A DNA stretch of 64,000 nucleotides, from positions 6,551,501-6,615,500 of the forward strand of contig RHDP01000001.1 in NCBI GenBank assembly GCA_003725745.1. Reading direction: 5' to 3'. The position numbers and the translations under genes were made by a program. Positions within the stretch are counted from its first letter, which is position 1; every line of letters begins with the position of its first letter. Of this stretch, positions 17,754 to 26,994 are shown in pieces. Origin of the DNA: Streptomyces sp. I6 (GTDB lineage: Bacteria > Actinomycetota > Actinomycetes > Streptomycetales > Streptomycetaceae). Below the pieces are notes generated by a model. It was given only the letters and a program-made list of their open reading frames with translations. It searched no databases and was not told the origin of the DNA.

Positions 17754-19043
17754 TCACGCCCTGCCGTGCGCCCGCTGCGAGCGGCGGGACAGGGAGTCGA
17801 GGACGACCGCCGCCAGCAGCACACCCCCGGTGATCACCGACTGCATCGGGGTCGGGATGCCGAGCAGCACCATGCCCGACGCGATCGACTGGATGACGAG
17901 CATGCCCAGCAGCACCGACCACGTCGACCCGCGCCCGCCGAACAGGCTGACACCGCCGATCACGGCCGCGGCGATCGCGTTGATCAGCAGAATGCTGGAG
18001 CCCGACGTCTGGCCGACCGCGGCCACCCGGGAGGCCAGGAAGAGGCCGCCGACCGCCGCCAGCGTCCCGGACACCATGAACGCCGAGATCCGCAGCCACA
18101 CCACGTTGATACCGGCCCGCCGGGCGGCCTCGGCGCCGCCGCCGACGGAGACGATCCTGCGCCCGTAGTAGGTGCGCCGCAGGACGAAGTCGAGGCCGAG
18201 GACGAAGACCAGGAAGACCAGGAGGGCGAGCGGCAGGCCCTGGAACCGGTTCAGGATCCAGGCGGCGGCGAACGCGACCACCGCCACCGCCGCCGTGCGC
18301 ACGGCGATGACGCCGAGCGGCCGGTACACCACTCCGACCGCACGGCGTCTGCGGGAGTTCCGGTACGACGCGATGAGGAACACGGCCACGCTCAGCGCGG
18401 CCAGTCCGTAGGCGACCGCGACGTCCCTGAAGTAGTAGCTGGTCAGCGCGTTGACAAAGCCCTCCTCGGGGAGGTTGATGGTCCCGCTGACACCCAGGAC
18501 GTACAGCATGAGCCCGTTCCAGGCCAGCAGTCCCGCCAGAGTGACCACGAACGCCGGGACGCCGAGCCGGGCCGCGAAGAACCCCTGAGTGGCCCCGATC
18601 GCCGCACCCACCACCAGGGCCGCGAGGACCGCCAGCCACTCCGGCATGCCCTCGTTCACGTTGAGGACCGCGAACACGGCCGCGGTGAGCCCGCTGACGG
18701 AGCCGACGGACAGATCCACGTCGCCGAGCAGCAGGACGAAGACCAGACCGAGCGCGATCATGCCCGTGCCGACGATGTCGATGCTGAGGTTGGACAGATT
18801 GCGCGGCGAGAGGAACTGCTGGTCCAGGCTCTGGAAGACGATCCACAGCAGCGCGACGGCGACGGCCCCCGGAAGCGGCTTGAACTCGCCACCGCGCATC
18901 CGGCGGGCGAAGCCGCGGGCATGGCCGCCCAGCCCCGCGGCGGTGTCCGCTCGGCGCTGGTCGCCGGGCGCGGGCCCACCGCCCGGCCGGCCCTCGCCGC
19001 CCCTCGTGTCGCCTGTGCTCCCGGCCGCTCGGGTCCGCCTCAC
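17754..19043 (-). CDS. sugar ABC transporter permease (XylH/RbsC type)
   Basis: 429 aa, the membrane subunit of a monosaccharide importer. About ten hydrophobic segments; characteristic RbsC-family stretches are IVGTGMIALGLVFVLLLGDVDLSVG and VSGTLAAVGGLFLASRVAAVG. GTG start at 19043 overlaps the stop of the ATPase gene (GTGA), which decides the start; the first ~50 residues are a polar Gly/Arg-rich tail before the first helix. Third gene of the operon lipoprotein-ATPase-permease, minus strand. Specificity (xylose or similar) is inferred from overall likeness only. Confidence 0.9.
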   Translation of the reverse strand: MRRTRAAGSTGDTRGGEGRPGGGPAPGDQRRADTAAGLGGHARGFARRMRGGEFKPLPGAVAVALLWIVFQSLDQQFLSPRNLSNLSIDIVGTGMIALGLVFVLLLGDVDLSVGSVSGLTAAVFAVLNVNEGMPEWLAVLAALVVGAAIGATQGFFAARLGVPAFVVTLAGLLAWNGLMLYVLGVSGTINLPEEGFVNALTSYYFRDVAVAYGLAALSVAVFLIASYRNSRRRRAVGVVYRPLGVIAVRTAAVAVVAFAAAWILNRFQGLPLALLVFLVFVLGLDFVLRRTYYGRRIVSVGGGAEAARRAGINVVWLRISAFMVSGTLAAVGGLFLASRVAAVGQTSGSSILLINAIAAAVIGGVSLFGGRGSTWSVLLGMLVIQSIASGMVLLGIPTPMQSVITGGVLLAAVVLDSLSRRSQRAHGRA

Positions 19044-19834
19044 CGCAGCACCTCCCCCCACCGGTCCCGGCGATGGGCCACCGCATTGTTGGTGGCGCCG
19101 GTCATGGAGGAGACGATCTGCTCCTGGGAGGTGGTGGGCACGCTGAAGAAGCCGTTGTTGCGGCCGAGGTGCAGCACCGCGACCTGGTCCGCCACGGCCT
19201 TCACGTCCCCCAGGTTGTGGCTCACCAGGAGCACTCCGAGGCCGCGGTCCCGCAGCCGCTCGATCAGGTCGAGGAACTGGGCGGTCTGCCGGACCCCCAG
19301 CGCGGCGGTGGGTTCGTCCAGGATCAGCAGTCTGGGTTCGCCGAGCAGCGCGCGGGCGATGGCGACCGTCTGCCGCTGGCCCGCGGAGAGCGTGGCGACC
19401 GGCACCCGGAAGTCGGGCAGCCGCGTCGACAGCGACTCCAGCACGTCCAGCTCCTGGGCCCGTCGTTCCATGGCCACCTCGTCGAGGACCGCCCTCCCGC
19501 CGAGTTCGTGTCCCAGGAAGATGTTGCCGACGACATCGAGCGTCTCGCACAGGGCGAGGTCCTGGTAGACGCTGGCGATGCCCAGGCCCTGTGCGTCACG
19601 GGGGCGGGAGATCCGCACGGGGCGGCCGTCCCACTCGATGACGCCCTCGTCGGCGGGGCCGACGCCGGTGATGACCTTGACCAGCGTGGACTTGCCCGCC
19701 CCGTTGTCGCCGACCAGGGCGACGACCTCCCCGGCGTGGATGTCCAGCTCGACGTCGGACAGTGCCCAGACGGCGCCGAACCGCTTGCTGATCCCCCGCA
19801 TCGCCAGGAGTGGTGCGCTCGGCACGTGAACCAT
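19040..19834 (-). CDS. sugar ABC transporter ATP-binding protein (XylG-like, single domain)
   Basis: 264 aa with one nucleotide-binding domain: Walker A GDNGAGKST, Q-loop in ASVYQDLALCETL, signature LSAGQRQ, Walker B LLILDEPTAALG and switch His in VSHNLGD. Many monosaccharide importers use a duplicated (RbsA-type) ATPase; here it is a single domain, as in Streptomyces xylose-type systems. ATG at 19834 has a close AAGGAG site. It is 68 bases downstream of the lipoprotein gene and overlaps the permease start. Confidence 0.92.
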   Translation of the reverse strand: MVHVPSAPLLAMRGISKRFGAVWALSDVELDIHAGEVVALVGDNGAGKSTLVKVITGVGPADEGVIEWDGRPVRISRPRDAQGLGIASVYQDLALCETLDVVGNIFLGHELGGRAVLDEVAMERRAQELDVLESLSTRLPDFRVPVATLSAGQRQTVAIARALLGEPRLLILDEPTAALGVRQTAQFLDLIERLRDRGLGVLLVSHNLGDVKAVADQVAVLHLGRNNGFFSVPTTSQEQIVSSMTGATNNAVAHRRDRWGEVLR

Positions 19835-19902
19835 CTCCTTCGCCCGTCCCGTCCTTACGGCCCGGGGTGCGCCGCACGAGGGGTGGTGCGGCCCCCGGCC
19901 GC

Positions 19903-21081
19903 CTACCCGGTGAGACCCGCCTTCCGGCAGGCGGCCTCCAGCGCCGGGGTGCAGATCTGGCCGACGCTGTAGAGCCCGCTCTTGACCACCGCGTCCTTGA
20001 CGTTGGCCGCGGTCACTGCCACGAGGGGCCCGAGGACCGCCGGGATGTCGTCGTTGGTGCCGTTGCTCACGCGGTCCTTGGCGATGTCGTCGAGCTTCTC
20101 GCCGCGGCCCAGGGCGACCGCCATCCTGGCGGCGGCCTCGGCCTCCGCCTCGAAGGACTTGTGGACGGTCATGTACTGCTCGCCCTTGACGATCCTGCGG
20201 ACGGCGGACAGGTCGGCGTCCTGCCCGGTGACGGGCGGCAGCTGCTCGACCCCGGCCGCCTTGAGCGCGGTGACGATGCCGCCCGCCAGCCCGTCGTTCG
20301 CCGACAGCACGCCGTCGATGCGGTCCGGGCCGAGTTCTGCGATGGCCGCGGACATGTTCCGGAAGGCGTTCTCCGGTATCCACCCTCCGGTGTAGTAGGA
20401 CTTGGCGATCTTCACCTTGCCCTCGAGTACGGAGAGGGCGCCCCTGCGCAGATCCCGGGTGTTGGGGTCGGTGGGGTCGCCGTTCATCATCACGATCTCG
20501 CCGCCGCGGGCCTTGGGCCCCATGGCCTTGAGAAGCTCCTGCGCCTGGATCCTGCCGATCTCCTCCGAGTCGTAGCTGGAGTACCCCGAGACGGGCCCGT
20601 CGGCCAGGCGGTCGTACGAGACCACCGGCACGTTCGCGTCCCGTGCCCGCGCGACCGACGAACGCAGCGCCTTGTCGTCGACGGGGTCGAGGATCAGGAC
20701 CTTGGCCCCTTTCGCGATCATGGACTCGATCTGCTGCTGCTGGGTGGCCACATCGGCGGAGGCGTAGGCATGCAGCAGCCTGCAGCCGGGACAGAGCTCC
20801 TTGACCTTCGCCTGGATGAGCGGTTTGTCGGAGGCCGCCCAGCGGGCGGTGTGGACGTCCGGGAGCAGCAGTCCGATCGTGAAGCCGCCCTCGCCCGAGG
20901 CGTCACCGGCGCCCTCGCCCGTCTCGCCGCCCGTCTCGCCGGCCGTTCCGCAGGCCGTGAGGGCGGCGAGCGAGGCGGCAGCGGTCGCGGCGGCCAGGAC
21001 GCGGGCCGTACGGCCCCGCGTCCACGGTGTCCTTCTGCCGTGCCCGCGGCGTCCCCGCGTGCGGTGATAGGGAACCGGCAT
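19903..21081 (-). CDS. sugar ABC transporter substrate-binding lipoprotein (XylF-like)
   Basis: 392 aa. The N-terminus has Arg residues, a hydrophobic core and the lipobox LTAC, so it is a lipoprotein anchored outside the membrane. The mature part is a periplasmic-binding-protein type 1 fold (FTIGLLLPDVHTARW, ANVPVVSYDRL, GVLSANDGLAGGIV). A Gly/Glu-rich linker follows the Cys. Start ATG 21081 (MPVPYHRTRG) is preferred; an in-frame ATG at 21114 lies in AT-rich sequence that looks like promoter DNA (TACATT seven bases before 21081). First gene of the transporter operon; the TetR gene upstream runs the same way. Confidence 0.9.
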   Translation of the reverse strand: MPVPYHRTRGRRGHGRRTPWTRGRTARVLAAATAAASLAALTACGTAGETGGETGEGAGDASGEGGFTIGLLLPDVHTARWAASDKPLIQAKVKELCPGCRLLHAYASADVATQQQQIESMIAKGAKVLILDPVDDKALRSSVARARDANVPVVSYDRLADGPVSGYSSYDSEEIGRIQAQELLKAMGPKARGGEIVMMNGDPTDPNTRDLRRGALSVLEGKVKIAKSYYTGGWIPENAFRNMSAAIAELGPDRIDGVLSANDGLAGGIVTALKAAGVEQLPPVTGQDADLSAVRRIVKGEQYMTVHKSFEAEAEAAARMAVALGRGEKLDDIAKDRVSNGTNDDIPAVLGPLVAVTAANVKDAVVKSGLYSVGQICTPALEAACRKAGLTG

Positions 21082-21203
21082 AGTCCCCAATGTATGGGAA
21101 AATATGAAAAACAAGCTGCCGGGCGGGGCTGCGGGCGGCCGGTCGCGCCACGGGCCGGCGGCCCCACCGCCCGCGTCCCCGCGTGCGGCGCCCCGCGAGG
21201 CCG

Positions 21204-21827
21204 TCAGCGCGCCTGTGGCGCGACCGGCCGGGTTCCGCCGTGGACGAGGTACACGACCTGGTCGGCGATCGTGTCCAGGACGTCCGACGCGGCCGTCTCG
21301 TCGCCGAGGACCAGGAAGCTCAAGGTGAGCCCGTCGGTCATGACGGCCAGGTAGTGCGCCAGGACCGCCACGGGCACCCGCGGCTCCAGTCCCATGTCGT
21401 CCAGCAGTTGCCCGATGAGCTGCGTGAACGTGTCCGTGTACAAGCCGTACTGGCGGCGTGCCAGATGCCCGAATCCCGGCTGGCGCAGGGCGTACTGGGT
21501 GAGTTCGTAGGTGAGCATGTGCTCACCGGGGTGGGCGCGCACATGGTTCCAGTAGGCCTGGAATCCCGCGCGGACGGTCTCCCGCAGGGTGTCCTTGGGC
21601 CGGATCGCCTCCCGCACCACCGCGACGGAGTGCTCGGTGATCGCCTCGATGACGGACTCCAGTAGTTCCTGCTTGGAACCGAAGCAGTAGTGGAAGACGC
21701 TCAGCGACACATCCGCCTCCGCGGCGATCGACCGTGTCGTCGTCCTGGGCACACCGTCACGGGTCATCGCGCGGATCGCTGCCTCGACGAGCTGCCGGCG
21801 CCGTTCGGCCGACGGCATCCGTGCCAT
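21204..21827 (-). CDS. TetR family transcriptional regulator
   Basis: 207 aa with an N-terminal helix-turn-helix (RSIAAEADVSLSVFHYCFGSK) at about residues 32-52 and a BetI-like C-terminal ligand domain (FQAYWNHVRAHPGEHMLTYE). It sits 122 bases upstream of the sugar transporter operon on the same strand, so it may be a neighbour rather than its regulator. The preceding spacer has no clear operator palindrome that I could find. Confidence 0.88.
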   Translation of the reverse strand: MARMPSAERRRQLVEAAIRAMTRDGVPRTTTRSIAAEADVSLSVFHYCFGSKQELLESVIEAITEHSVAVVREAIRPKDTLRETVRAGFQAYWNHVRAHPGEHMLTYELTQYALRQPGFGHLARRQYGLYTDTFTQLIGQLLDDMGLEPRVPVAVLAHYLAVMTDGLTLSFLVLGDETAASDVLDTIADQVVYLVHGGTRPVAPQAR

Positions 21828-22152
21828 GCGGGTCTCTCTTCCTGTGCCGTGCGGTGTGTTGCTGTGTGTTGCTGTGCCCGGGCCGTGCTGTGCGGTGCCG
21901 TGCAGCGCCGTGCGGTCCGTTGGGAGCGGTGCGCTGTGCTGGGAGGCGTTGGGAGGCGTTGGGAGGCGTTGGGGCGGTGCGCTGCGTTGGGATGCGGTGC
22001 CGGGCCTCCTCGCGCGCCGTCCCTGCTGGGGCGATCGCCATGGGTGAACGGAAGCGGCCCTGGGGCGGCCCTGAGGCGTCCGGGAAGTGGCCGGGGCCGG
22101 CCGGATCGGCTGATCCGGCCGGCCCCGGCCGGTGGCTCGCTCCGCCGGCGGC
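21828..22152. other. low-complexity spacer upstream of tetR
   Basis: 325 bases rich in GTGCGGTGC/GTGTTGCTGT words. A 10-bp unit GGGAGGCGTT occurs three times in a row at about 21940-21970. No gene is supported in either direction. The promoter of the TetR gene should lie at the left edge. Confidence 0.5.
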
Positions 22153-24219
22153 TCAGCTGCTGTAGACGCCGACCTCGTACAGGGAGTAACCCCACTTGGT
22201 GCCGCGTTCCAGTCCCTGGATCCGCACATGGCGGGCAGTCGTCCCGGCGAACCGGGCCGTGTCCAGGCCGCCGTCACCGGCAGTCGTGGACCACACCGGC
22301 CGCCAGTTCGTGCCGTCCGACGACACCTCGACGCGGTAGGCCTTCGCGTAGGCGCGCTCCCACTCCAGGGTGACCCGCGCGACCAGCGATGGTGCGCCGA
22401 GATCGATCCGGAGCCACTGGCCGTCGCTCCAGCCGCTCGCCCAGCGCGTATTCGCCTTCCCGTCGACGGCCCTGCCGGGAGCGTAGCTCGTGAACAGGCT
22501 CCACTCCGACGAACTGGCGGAGGCCGCCGCGCCCGCGGCGAGGTTCACCCCGGACTGGTGCCGCTCGGAAGCGCCCCAGGTGCCGAGGTAGGACTCCGCG
22601 CCCTTGAAGAGGTCGTCCACGACGCCCTGCCCGCCGACGATCCGCACGTCCTCCAGCCAGTCGGGGATCAGGCCGTAGTGCGCGGCGCCGTCGGTGTTGA
22701 TGTCCCAGGTGCGCTCGCCGGTGGTCTGCCGGTCGAGGACGGAACCGCCGTCTGCGCTGCGGAAGGGGTAGCGCACCGGGTTCGGGGTGTCGGCGCCCCG
22801 TGGTCCCGGCCAGCCGCCGACACCGTTCATGTCGCTGCCGTAGCCGTATCCGACGCCGTACTTCTCGCGCAGTGCGTCGGTGCGCTCGGCCTCGGCACTG
22901 AAGTGCTCGGAGCCGTGCATGTACTGGGCGATGAAACCGCCGAGCCGGTACACCCGCTCGGTCCAGTCCATGTCCATCCAGCTGTGCGAGGAGATCACGC
23001 CGGGGTACGACGCGGCCTCCAGGATGTCGAACGCCCGGCCGGCGGCCTTGACGCTCATATGGTCGATCTCGAGCATCATCTTGCGCTTCATCATGCCGCG
23101 CAGGGCGTACTCGCCGAGTCCGGTGAGCCCCCGGGTGTTGCACTGCGCGTCCGCGGCGTACGACGGGACCTTCACGCCCGGCGGGAGTTCCTTCGCGGCG
23201 CCGGGGGCCGCGGCGAGGCCGATGGGGTTGTCGCGCTGCGGCCCGGTGCACTTCTCCGTCTTCCAGAAGGTGCCGGTGGAGATGAACTGGCCGACGTTGA
23301 TCGCGGTGCCCTGTGTGCCGGAGTCGAACCGGACCCCGCACAGCGCGTTGTCGAACTTGTGGCAGAGGAACATGCTCCGCACGCCGAGTTCGTGGAGTTC
23401 GTCGAGGCCGCGGTCGATGTCGTCCTTCCCGCACTGCGGGATGTCCAGGATCTGCTTGCACCCGAACGGCTCGGAGGTCTCCACGCCGAGGACCACGGCC
23501 AGTTTGCCCTGCTCGATCACCTGCCGGGCCTGCGCGGAGTCGGTGACGATCCGGAAGAAGCCCTTGCCCGGTCCTCCGTAGATCCCGTCGATGTACGCCT
23601 GCATCTCGTACGTCTTCCGCGCCTGCAGGCGGATGGAGGTCATCTCGTCGCAGCCGCGGTCCTTGAAGAAGTACACCGAGCAGATGACACCGTTGGTGAC
23701 CAGGTCGTTGACGAGGACGCGCTGCCCGCCGCGCCAGGCCCGCTCGATCCAGGCGTAGTAGTTCTGCTGGTGCGTGACCGAGTCATGGGCCGGCCAGTCC
23801 TTGAACGTCGGCCAGCCGTCGGGGTCGTGGCGTCCGTCGCCGCCCTTGGTGATGAAGTCGAACACCGCGAGGGAACCGTCAGGGTAGTGCTCCGGGCAGT
23901 CCTTGAGGGCGTCGGCGATGCCCCGCTCGGAGAAGGCCTTTCCGCAGATGAGCCGTCCGCCGAACGCCTCGTTCGACATGATGTGGTTGTGCGCGTCGAC
24001 GAAGCCGCGCACCTTTCCGTCCGGGCCGGTGCCCTTGAAGGGCTCGCCCGAGACGTCGATCCGGGAGTCGGGTACGGGCCGGGCGTCGGGGACCCACCAC
24101 CCGGACTCCGCGGAGGACCCCGGAGCCGTGCCGAGCACCAGGGCCAGCGCGGTGAGGAGCAGTGTCGCCACCGCGAGGGGGCCGCGGCGGCGACGCGAGC
24201 GCCGTTTCATCGTCATCAC
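22153..24219 (-). CDS. secreted amidohydrolase-like metal enzyme with C-terminal F5/8-type carbohydrate-binding domain
   Basis: 688 aa. Signal peptide: Arg-rich start then LAVATLLLTALALVLG, ending near SSAES. Metal-dependent hydrolase domain (about residues 65-545): FVDAHNHIMSNEAFGG has the His-x-His-type site, and EIDHMSVKAAG, ISSHSWMDMDW and GYGSDMNGVGGWPG carry further His/Asp candidates. The last ~135 residues (NLAAGAAASASSSEWSLFTSY ... WASGWSDGQWLRIDLG) form a discoidin/F5/8 domain that binds carbohydrate or membranes. Many Cys residues (CPEHYP, CGKAF, CSVYF) fit a disulfide-rich exported protein. Possible peptidase/dipeptidase-like activity; substrate unknown. ATG at 24219 or 24216. Confidence 0.82.
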   Translation of the reverse strand: MMTMKRRSRRRRGPLAVATLLLTALALVLGTAPGSSAESGWWVPDARPVPDSRIDVSGEPFKGTGPDGKVRGFVDAHNHIMSNEAFGGRLICGKAFSERGIADALKDCPEHYPDGSLAVFDFITKGGDGRHDPDGWPTFKDWPAHDSVTHQQNYYAWIERAWRGGQRVLVNDLVTNGVICSVYFFKDRGCDEMTSIRLQARKTYEMQAYIDGIYGGPGKGFFRIVTDSAQARQVIEQGKLAVVLGVETSEPFGCKQILDIPQCGKDDIDRGLDELHELGVRSMFLCHKFDNALCGVRFDSGTQGTAINVGQFISTGTFWKTEKCTGPQRDNPIGLAAAPGAAKELPPGVKVPSYAADAQCNTRGLTGLGEYALRGMMKRKMMLEIDHMSVKAAGRAFDILEAASYPGVISSHSWMDMDWTERVYRLGGFIAQYMHGSEHFSAEAERTDALREKYGVGYGYGSDMNGVGGWPGPRGADTPNPVRYPFRSADGGSVLDRQTTGERTWDINTDGAAHYGLIPDWLEDVRIVGGQGVVDDLFKGAESYLGTWGASERHQSGVNLAAGAAASASSSEWSLFTSYAPGRAVDGKANTRWASGWSDGQWLRIDLGAPSLVARVTLEWERAYAKAYRVEVSSDGTNWRPVWSTTAGDGGLDTARFAGTTARHVRIQGLERGTKWGYSLYEVGVYSS

Positions 24220-24314
24220 CCAAGCCTTCGCCGAGCGGGAGGGGTCCGGGTCCGTGTCCGGGGCCGGGCCTTCCGCGGAGATCCCCTGTCATGACCTGTA
24301 CAAGCGGTGCGACG

Positions 24315-24343
24315 AGGATCGCGACTGTCACACAAAGAGTCAA
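24315..24343 (-). promoter_or_regulatory. possible promoter of the secreted hydrolase gene
   Basis: Reading the minus strand, TTGACT (24343-24338) is followed after 17 bases by GATCCT (24320-24315). The -35 is close to consensus, the -10 is weak. About 95 bases before the start codon. Confidence 0.35.
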
Positions 24344-24468
24344 TAGTCCGGGACGGGCGACCTGAAGACCCCACCGTCCGCCAACGACCTCGGCAAACAC
24401 GGAGATCGGGGTCATGCGCGGGCATCGCGGCGCTACCCCGGAGCCCCGGGCGTCTGCGCCGCGGTCCC

Positions 24469-24560
24469 CGGCGTCTGGCCCCCCGGCCCCCGGCCCTCGG
24501 GCCCCGGCGTCTGGCCCCCCGGTCCCCGGCCCTCGGGCCCCGGCGTCTGGCCCCCCGGCG
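24469..24560 (+). repeat. 36-bp tandem repeat
   Basis: The block beginning CGGCGTCTGGCCCCCCGG recurs at 24469, 24505 and 24541 (period 36), with the intervening CCCCGGCCCTCGGG part also repeated. About two and a half units, non-coding. Confidence 0.8.
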
Positions 24561-24863
24561 CCCGGCCCCGGCCGTTGGCCGCCGGCCCCCGGAGCCGCAG
24601 CGCTCTTGAGTCACCGAGCCCCCGGCTGGTCTCGGCTCTCCTGCGGCTGGTCTCGGCTCTCCTGCGCCCGGCCCGCCCTCACCGCGGTGGTGCCGCACTC
24701 ACCCGCCGCGGCGTCCGTACCGCCGGGCGCGCGGTCCGGTCCCGGCGTGCCGGGCGGCCGGGGCGCTGCCCCTGTCCCGGAGCGGTCACAGAAATTTCAC
24801 CGGCGCGGGTGTTCTGCGCGCGCTGCGGCGGCAATGCGAGCACCACACCACGAGGGGACGCCC

Positions 24864-25061
24864 ATGATTCTCACAGCCGTGCTCATACCTCCCGCGCTGC
24901 TGCTCCTGATCGTCGCCATGGACCGTCTGGAGGACCGGCTGTTCGCGGTCCCGCAGAGTCCCCGGCACGCCCGGCGGCGACGCCGTCCGCGGTTCCTGCC
25001 GCGCCGCCGGGCCGAGCCCGGGCCGGACGAGAGGGAGCAGCCCAGCCCCGGGGCTGCCTGA
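24864..25061 (+). CDS. small membrane protein with basic tail
   Basis: 65 aa: a hydrophobic N-terminal helix (ILTAVLIPPALLLLIVAMDRL), a short loop, an Arg-rich stretch (ARRRRRPRFLPRRR) and a polar C-terminus. GAGGGGA ribosome site 7 bases before ATG 24864. Orientation rule (positive inside) places the tail in the cytoplasm. Similar short Streptomyces proteins are known to me only as hypothetical. Lies back to back with the ligase gene, whose 3' end is 22 bases after its stop. Confidence 0.6.
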   Translation: MILTAVLIPPALLLLIVAMDRLEDRLFAVPQSPRHARRRRRPRFLPRRRAEPGPDEREQPSPGAA

Positions 25062-25082
25062 CGGCGTCGCCGACCGGCCGGC

Positions 25083-26180
25083 TCAGCCCTGGGTGCGCCG
25101 TACGCACTCGGCGACGACATCGCGGAAGTTGCCGGTGCGCGCCAGCAGCTCCCGCTGCACCCGCGCGCCGTTGCCCTCCGACAGGAGGGCGTCGAGCCCC
25201 TGCCGGGCGGCCGCGAGGTCACCCGCGGCCTCGAGGGCGTCCCTCACATGGTCGAAGAGCGCGTGCACCACGGTCTCCGCCGGAGCCGGCCGCATCGTCA
25301 GGGGATGCACCAGCTCGTGCTCCAGCCCGTACCGCCCCGCCTGCCAGGCGGCCAACCGCAGCAGCGCCGTCCCGTGCCGGGCGGGCGGCTCGCCCTTGTG
25401 CCACTCGCGGGCGGCCGTCTCCACCAGGCTCCGGGACAGGGTGGCGATCAGCACCGTCGTGGCGGGGGACAGGCACACGTCCGCGACCCGGATCTCGACG
25501 GTGGGATAGCGGTGGGACAGCCGGGCATCGAAGTAGATCATGCCCTCGTCGCGCAGCACACCGGTGCGCAGCAGTTCCTCCACCTGCTCGCGGTAGCGCT
25601 CCGCCGAGCCGAAGACCTCCACGGGGCCGGCCGACGGCCACCGGCCCCAGACCTGGCTGCGGTAGCTGGCGTACTGCGTGTCCTTGCCCTGCCAGAACGG
25701 GGAGTTCGCGCTCATCGCCATGAGCACCGCGAGCCACGGCCGGACACGGTCCAGCACCGCCACGCCTTCCTCGTCGGATTCCACCGAGACGTGCACATGG
25801 CAACCGCTGGTCAGCTGCTCCTGCGCGGTCAGACCGAACCTCTCGCTCAGCCAGCGGTGCCGCTCACCGAAACCCATCGAAGGGCTGACGGGCAGCGGGG
25901 ACGTGGCCAGCGCGGCGACCGCCCCGCCCACCCTCTCCGCGTGACGGGCGGCCTCCGCCCGCCAGCCCCGGATCTCCTCGGCGATGTCGTCCATGGCGAC
26001 ATGGGGCCGGGTGGCGAACTCCAGCTGCTCCCGGTGCAGCTCCTCCTCGAAGACCTCGTCCTCGTCGCGGCGGACGGCCTCCCGGGAGGCGGCGGCCAGC
26101 AGGGCCGTCGACAGGGCCCGGGGCTCACCGCTCTCGGCGTCCACCAACAGCATTTCTTCCTCGACACCCACACTGCGCAC
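25083..26180 (-). CDS. YbdK-type carboxylate-amine ligase (glutamate-cysteine ligase-like)
   Basis: 365-aa GCS2-family ATP-dependent ligase, a weak gamma-glutamylcysteine ligase relative; actinobacteria use mycothiol, so its natural substrate is open. Motifs: SVGVEEEMLLVDAESGEP at the N-terminus (metal-binding Glu residues), TSGCHVHVSVESDEEG (ATP/metal), YPTVEIRVADVCLSP. Start GTG at 26180 (VRSVGVEEE) with GAAGGG about ten bases upstream; open sequence extends further upstream but is low-complexity. Monocistronic on the minus strand. Confidence 0.88.
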   Translation of the reverse strand: MRSVGVEEEMLLVDAESGEPRALSTALLAAASREAVRRDEDEVFEEELHREQLEFATRPHVAMDDIAEEIRGWRAEAARHAERVGGAVAALATSPLPVSPSMGFGERHRWLSERFGLTAQEQLTSGCHVHVSVESDEEGVAVLDRVRPWLAVLMAMSANSPFWQGKDTQYASYRSQVWGRWPSAGPVEVFGSAERYREQVEELLRTGVLRDEGMIYFDARLSHRYPTVEIRVADVCLSPATTVLIATLSRSLVETAAREWHKGEPPARHGTALLRLAAWQAGRYGLEHELVHPLTMRPAPAETVVHALFDHVRDALEAAGDLAAARQGLDALLSEGNGARVQRELLARTGNFRDVVAECVRRTQG

Positions 26181-26994
26181 GACTGCTGCCCTTCCGCGGT
26201 CCGGCCGCTCCTGTCCATGTGTACCCGAGCGCTGCGGCCGCCCGGAGCACCCTGCCCCGAGCAGCCGGTAGCGGCCGGTTGCGGACGGATGCCCCGCGAT
26301 CGGTGGGCGACACCTCGCCGGGCCGGCGCGTCGCGCCCGTTCAGCGGACCGCTCGCCGGCCGGAAGCGCGCCCGGCTTCTCCCCGGGGAGCCCCGGGGCC
26401 GCGGACCGGGGCCCCGGGGCTCCCCGGCCCGGGAGGTCCGCCGGGGCAGACGCGAGGCGGCGGAAGGCCGAGGACGCCTGGCGGCGCCCGGAGCCCCGCG
26501 CGGCAGGCCGTCGCCGCGGTATGCGCTCGTCGGCCGCACCGGCGCCGGTGAGCGGAGCGCCGGGACCGCGGACGCCCTCCCGCTCGGTGTGACGTACCTC
26601 GCGGGCGCGGTGGGGCGCGCCCCCCATGGCCACCCCGCCACCGCCCGGCTGAGCGGCGGAGCAGGCGCCCCGGGGCCGCCCCCGACGCCGTCGGGCAACC
26701 CCCTCGCCGGGCACCCCCCTGCACGCCGGGCACCCCTGTACGCCGGGCACCACCGGACCTCCCGCGCCTGCGCACCGGCACCGCGGCGCGGACCTGCGGC
26801 ACCGCGGCCCACGTCTCCCGGCAGGGGCGATGTGCGCTGGTCCCGCGCTCGCAGGCCAGGCCCGCCCTTCGCTACAGTGCGACCGAAGCCCCACCGCACC
26901 GCGCTGCCGATCCCGCTGCGGACCTGCCCCGCCGGTCGCCGCCTCCGCGCCGGAGACGACGACATTCCGCCGAACCCCGCCGCCAGGAGACGCC
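26181..26994. other. 814-bp spacer between divergent genes
   Basis: Very GC-rich, with long open but compositionally biased frames (Arg, Pro, Gly, Ala) in several directions. No domain recognised and no frame has both a start and a ribosome site. Near 26869-26877 GCTACAGT resembles a -10 element for the cardiolipin-synthase-like gene about 120 bases downstream. Confidence 0.45.

Larger units (their letters stand above)
24220..24863. other. 644-bp spacer with repeats between divergent genes
   Basis: Contains the promoter region of the secreted hydrolase on its left and, at 24469-24560, a 36-bp repeat. Apart from these I find no gene. AT-rich word CAGAAATTTCAC near 24786 may mark the promoter of the small gene at 24864. 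Confidence 0.45.

Noticed and set aside
19903-21827. TetR gene as the proven regulator of the sugar transporter
   Set aside because: Same strand and close by, but no operator palindrome was seen; stated only as a possibility.
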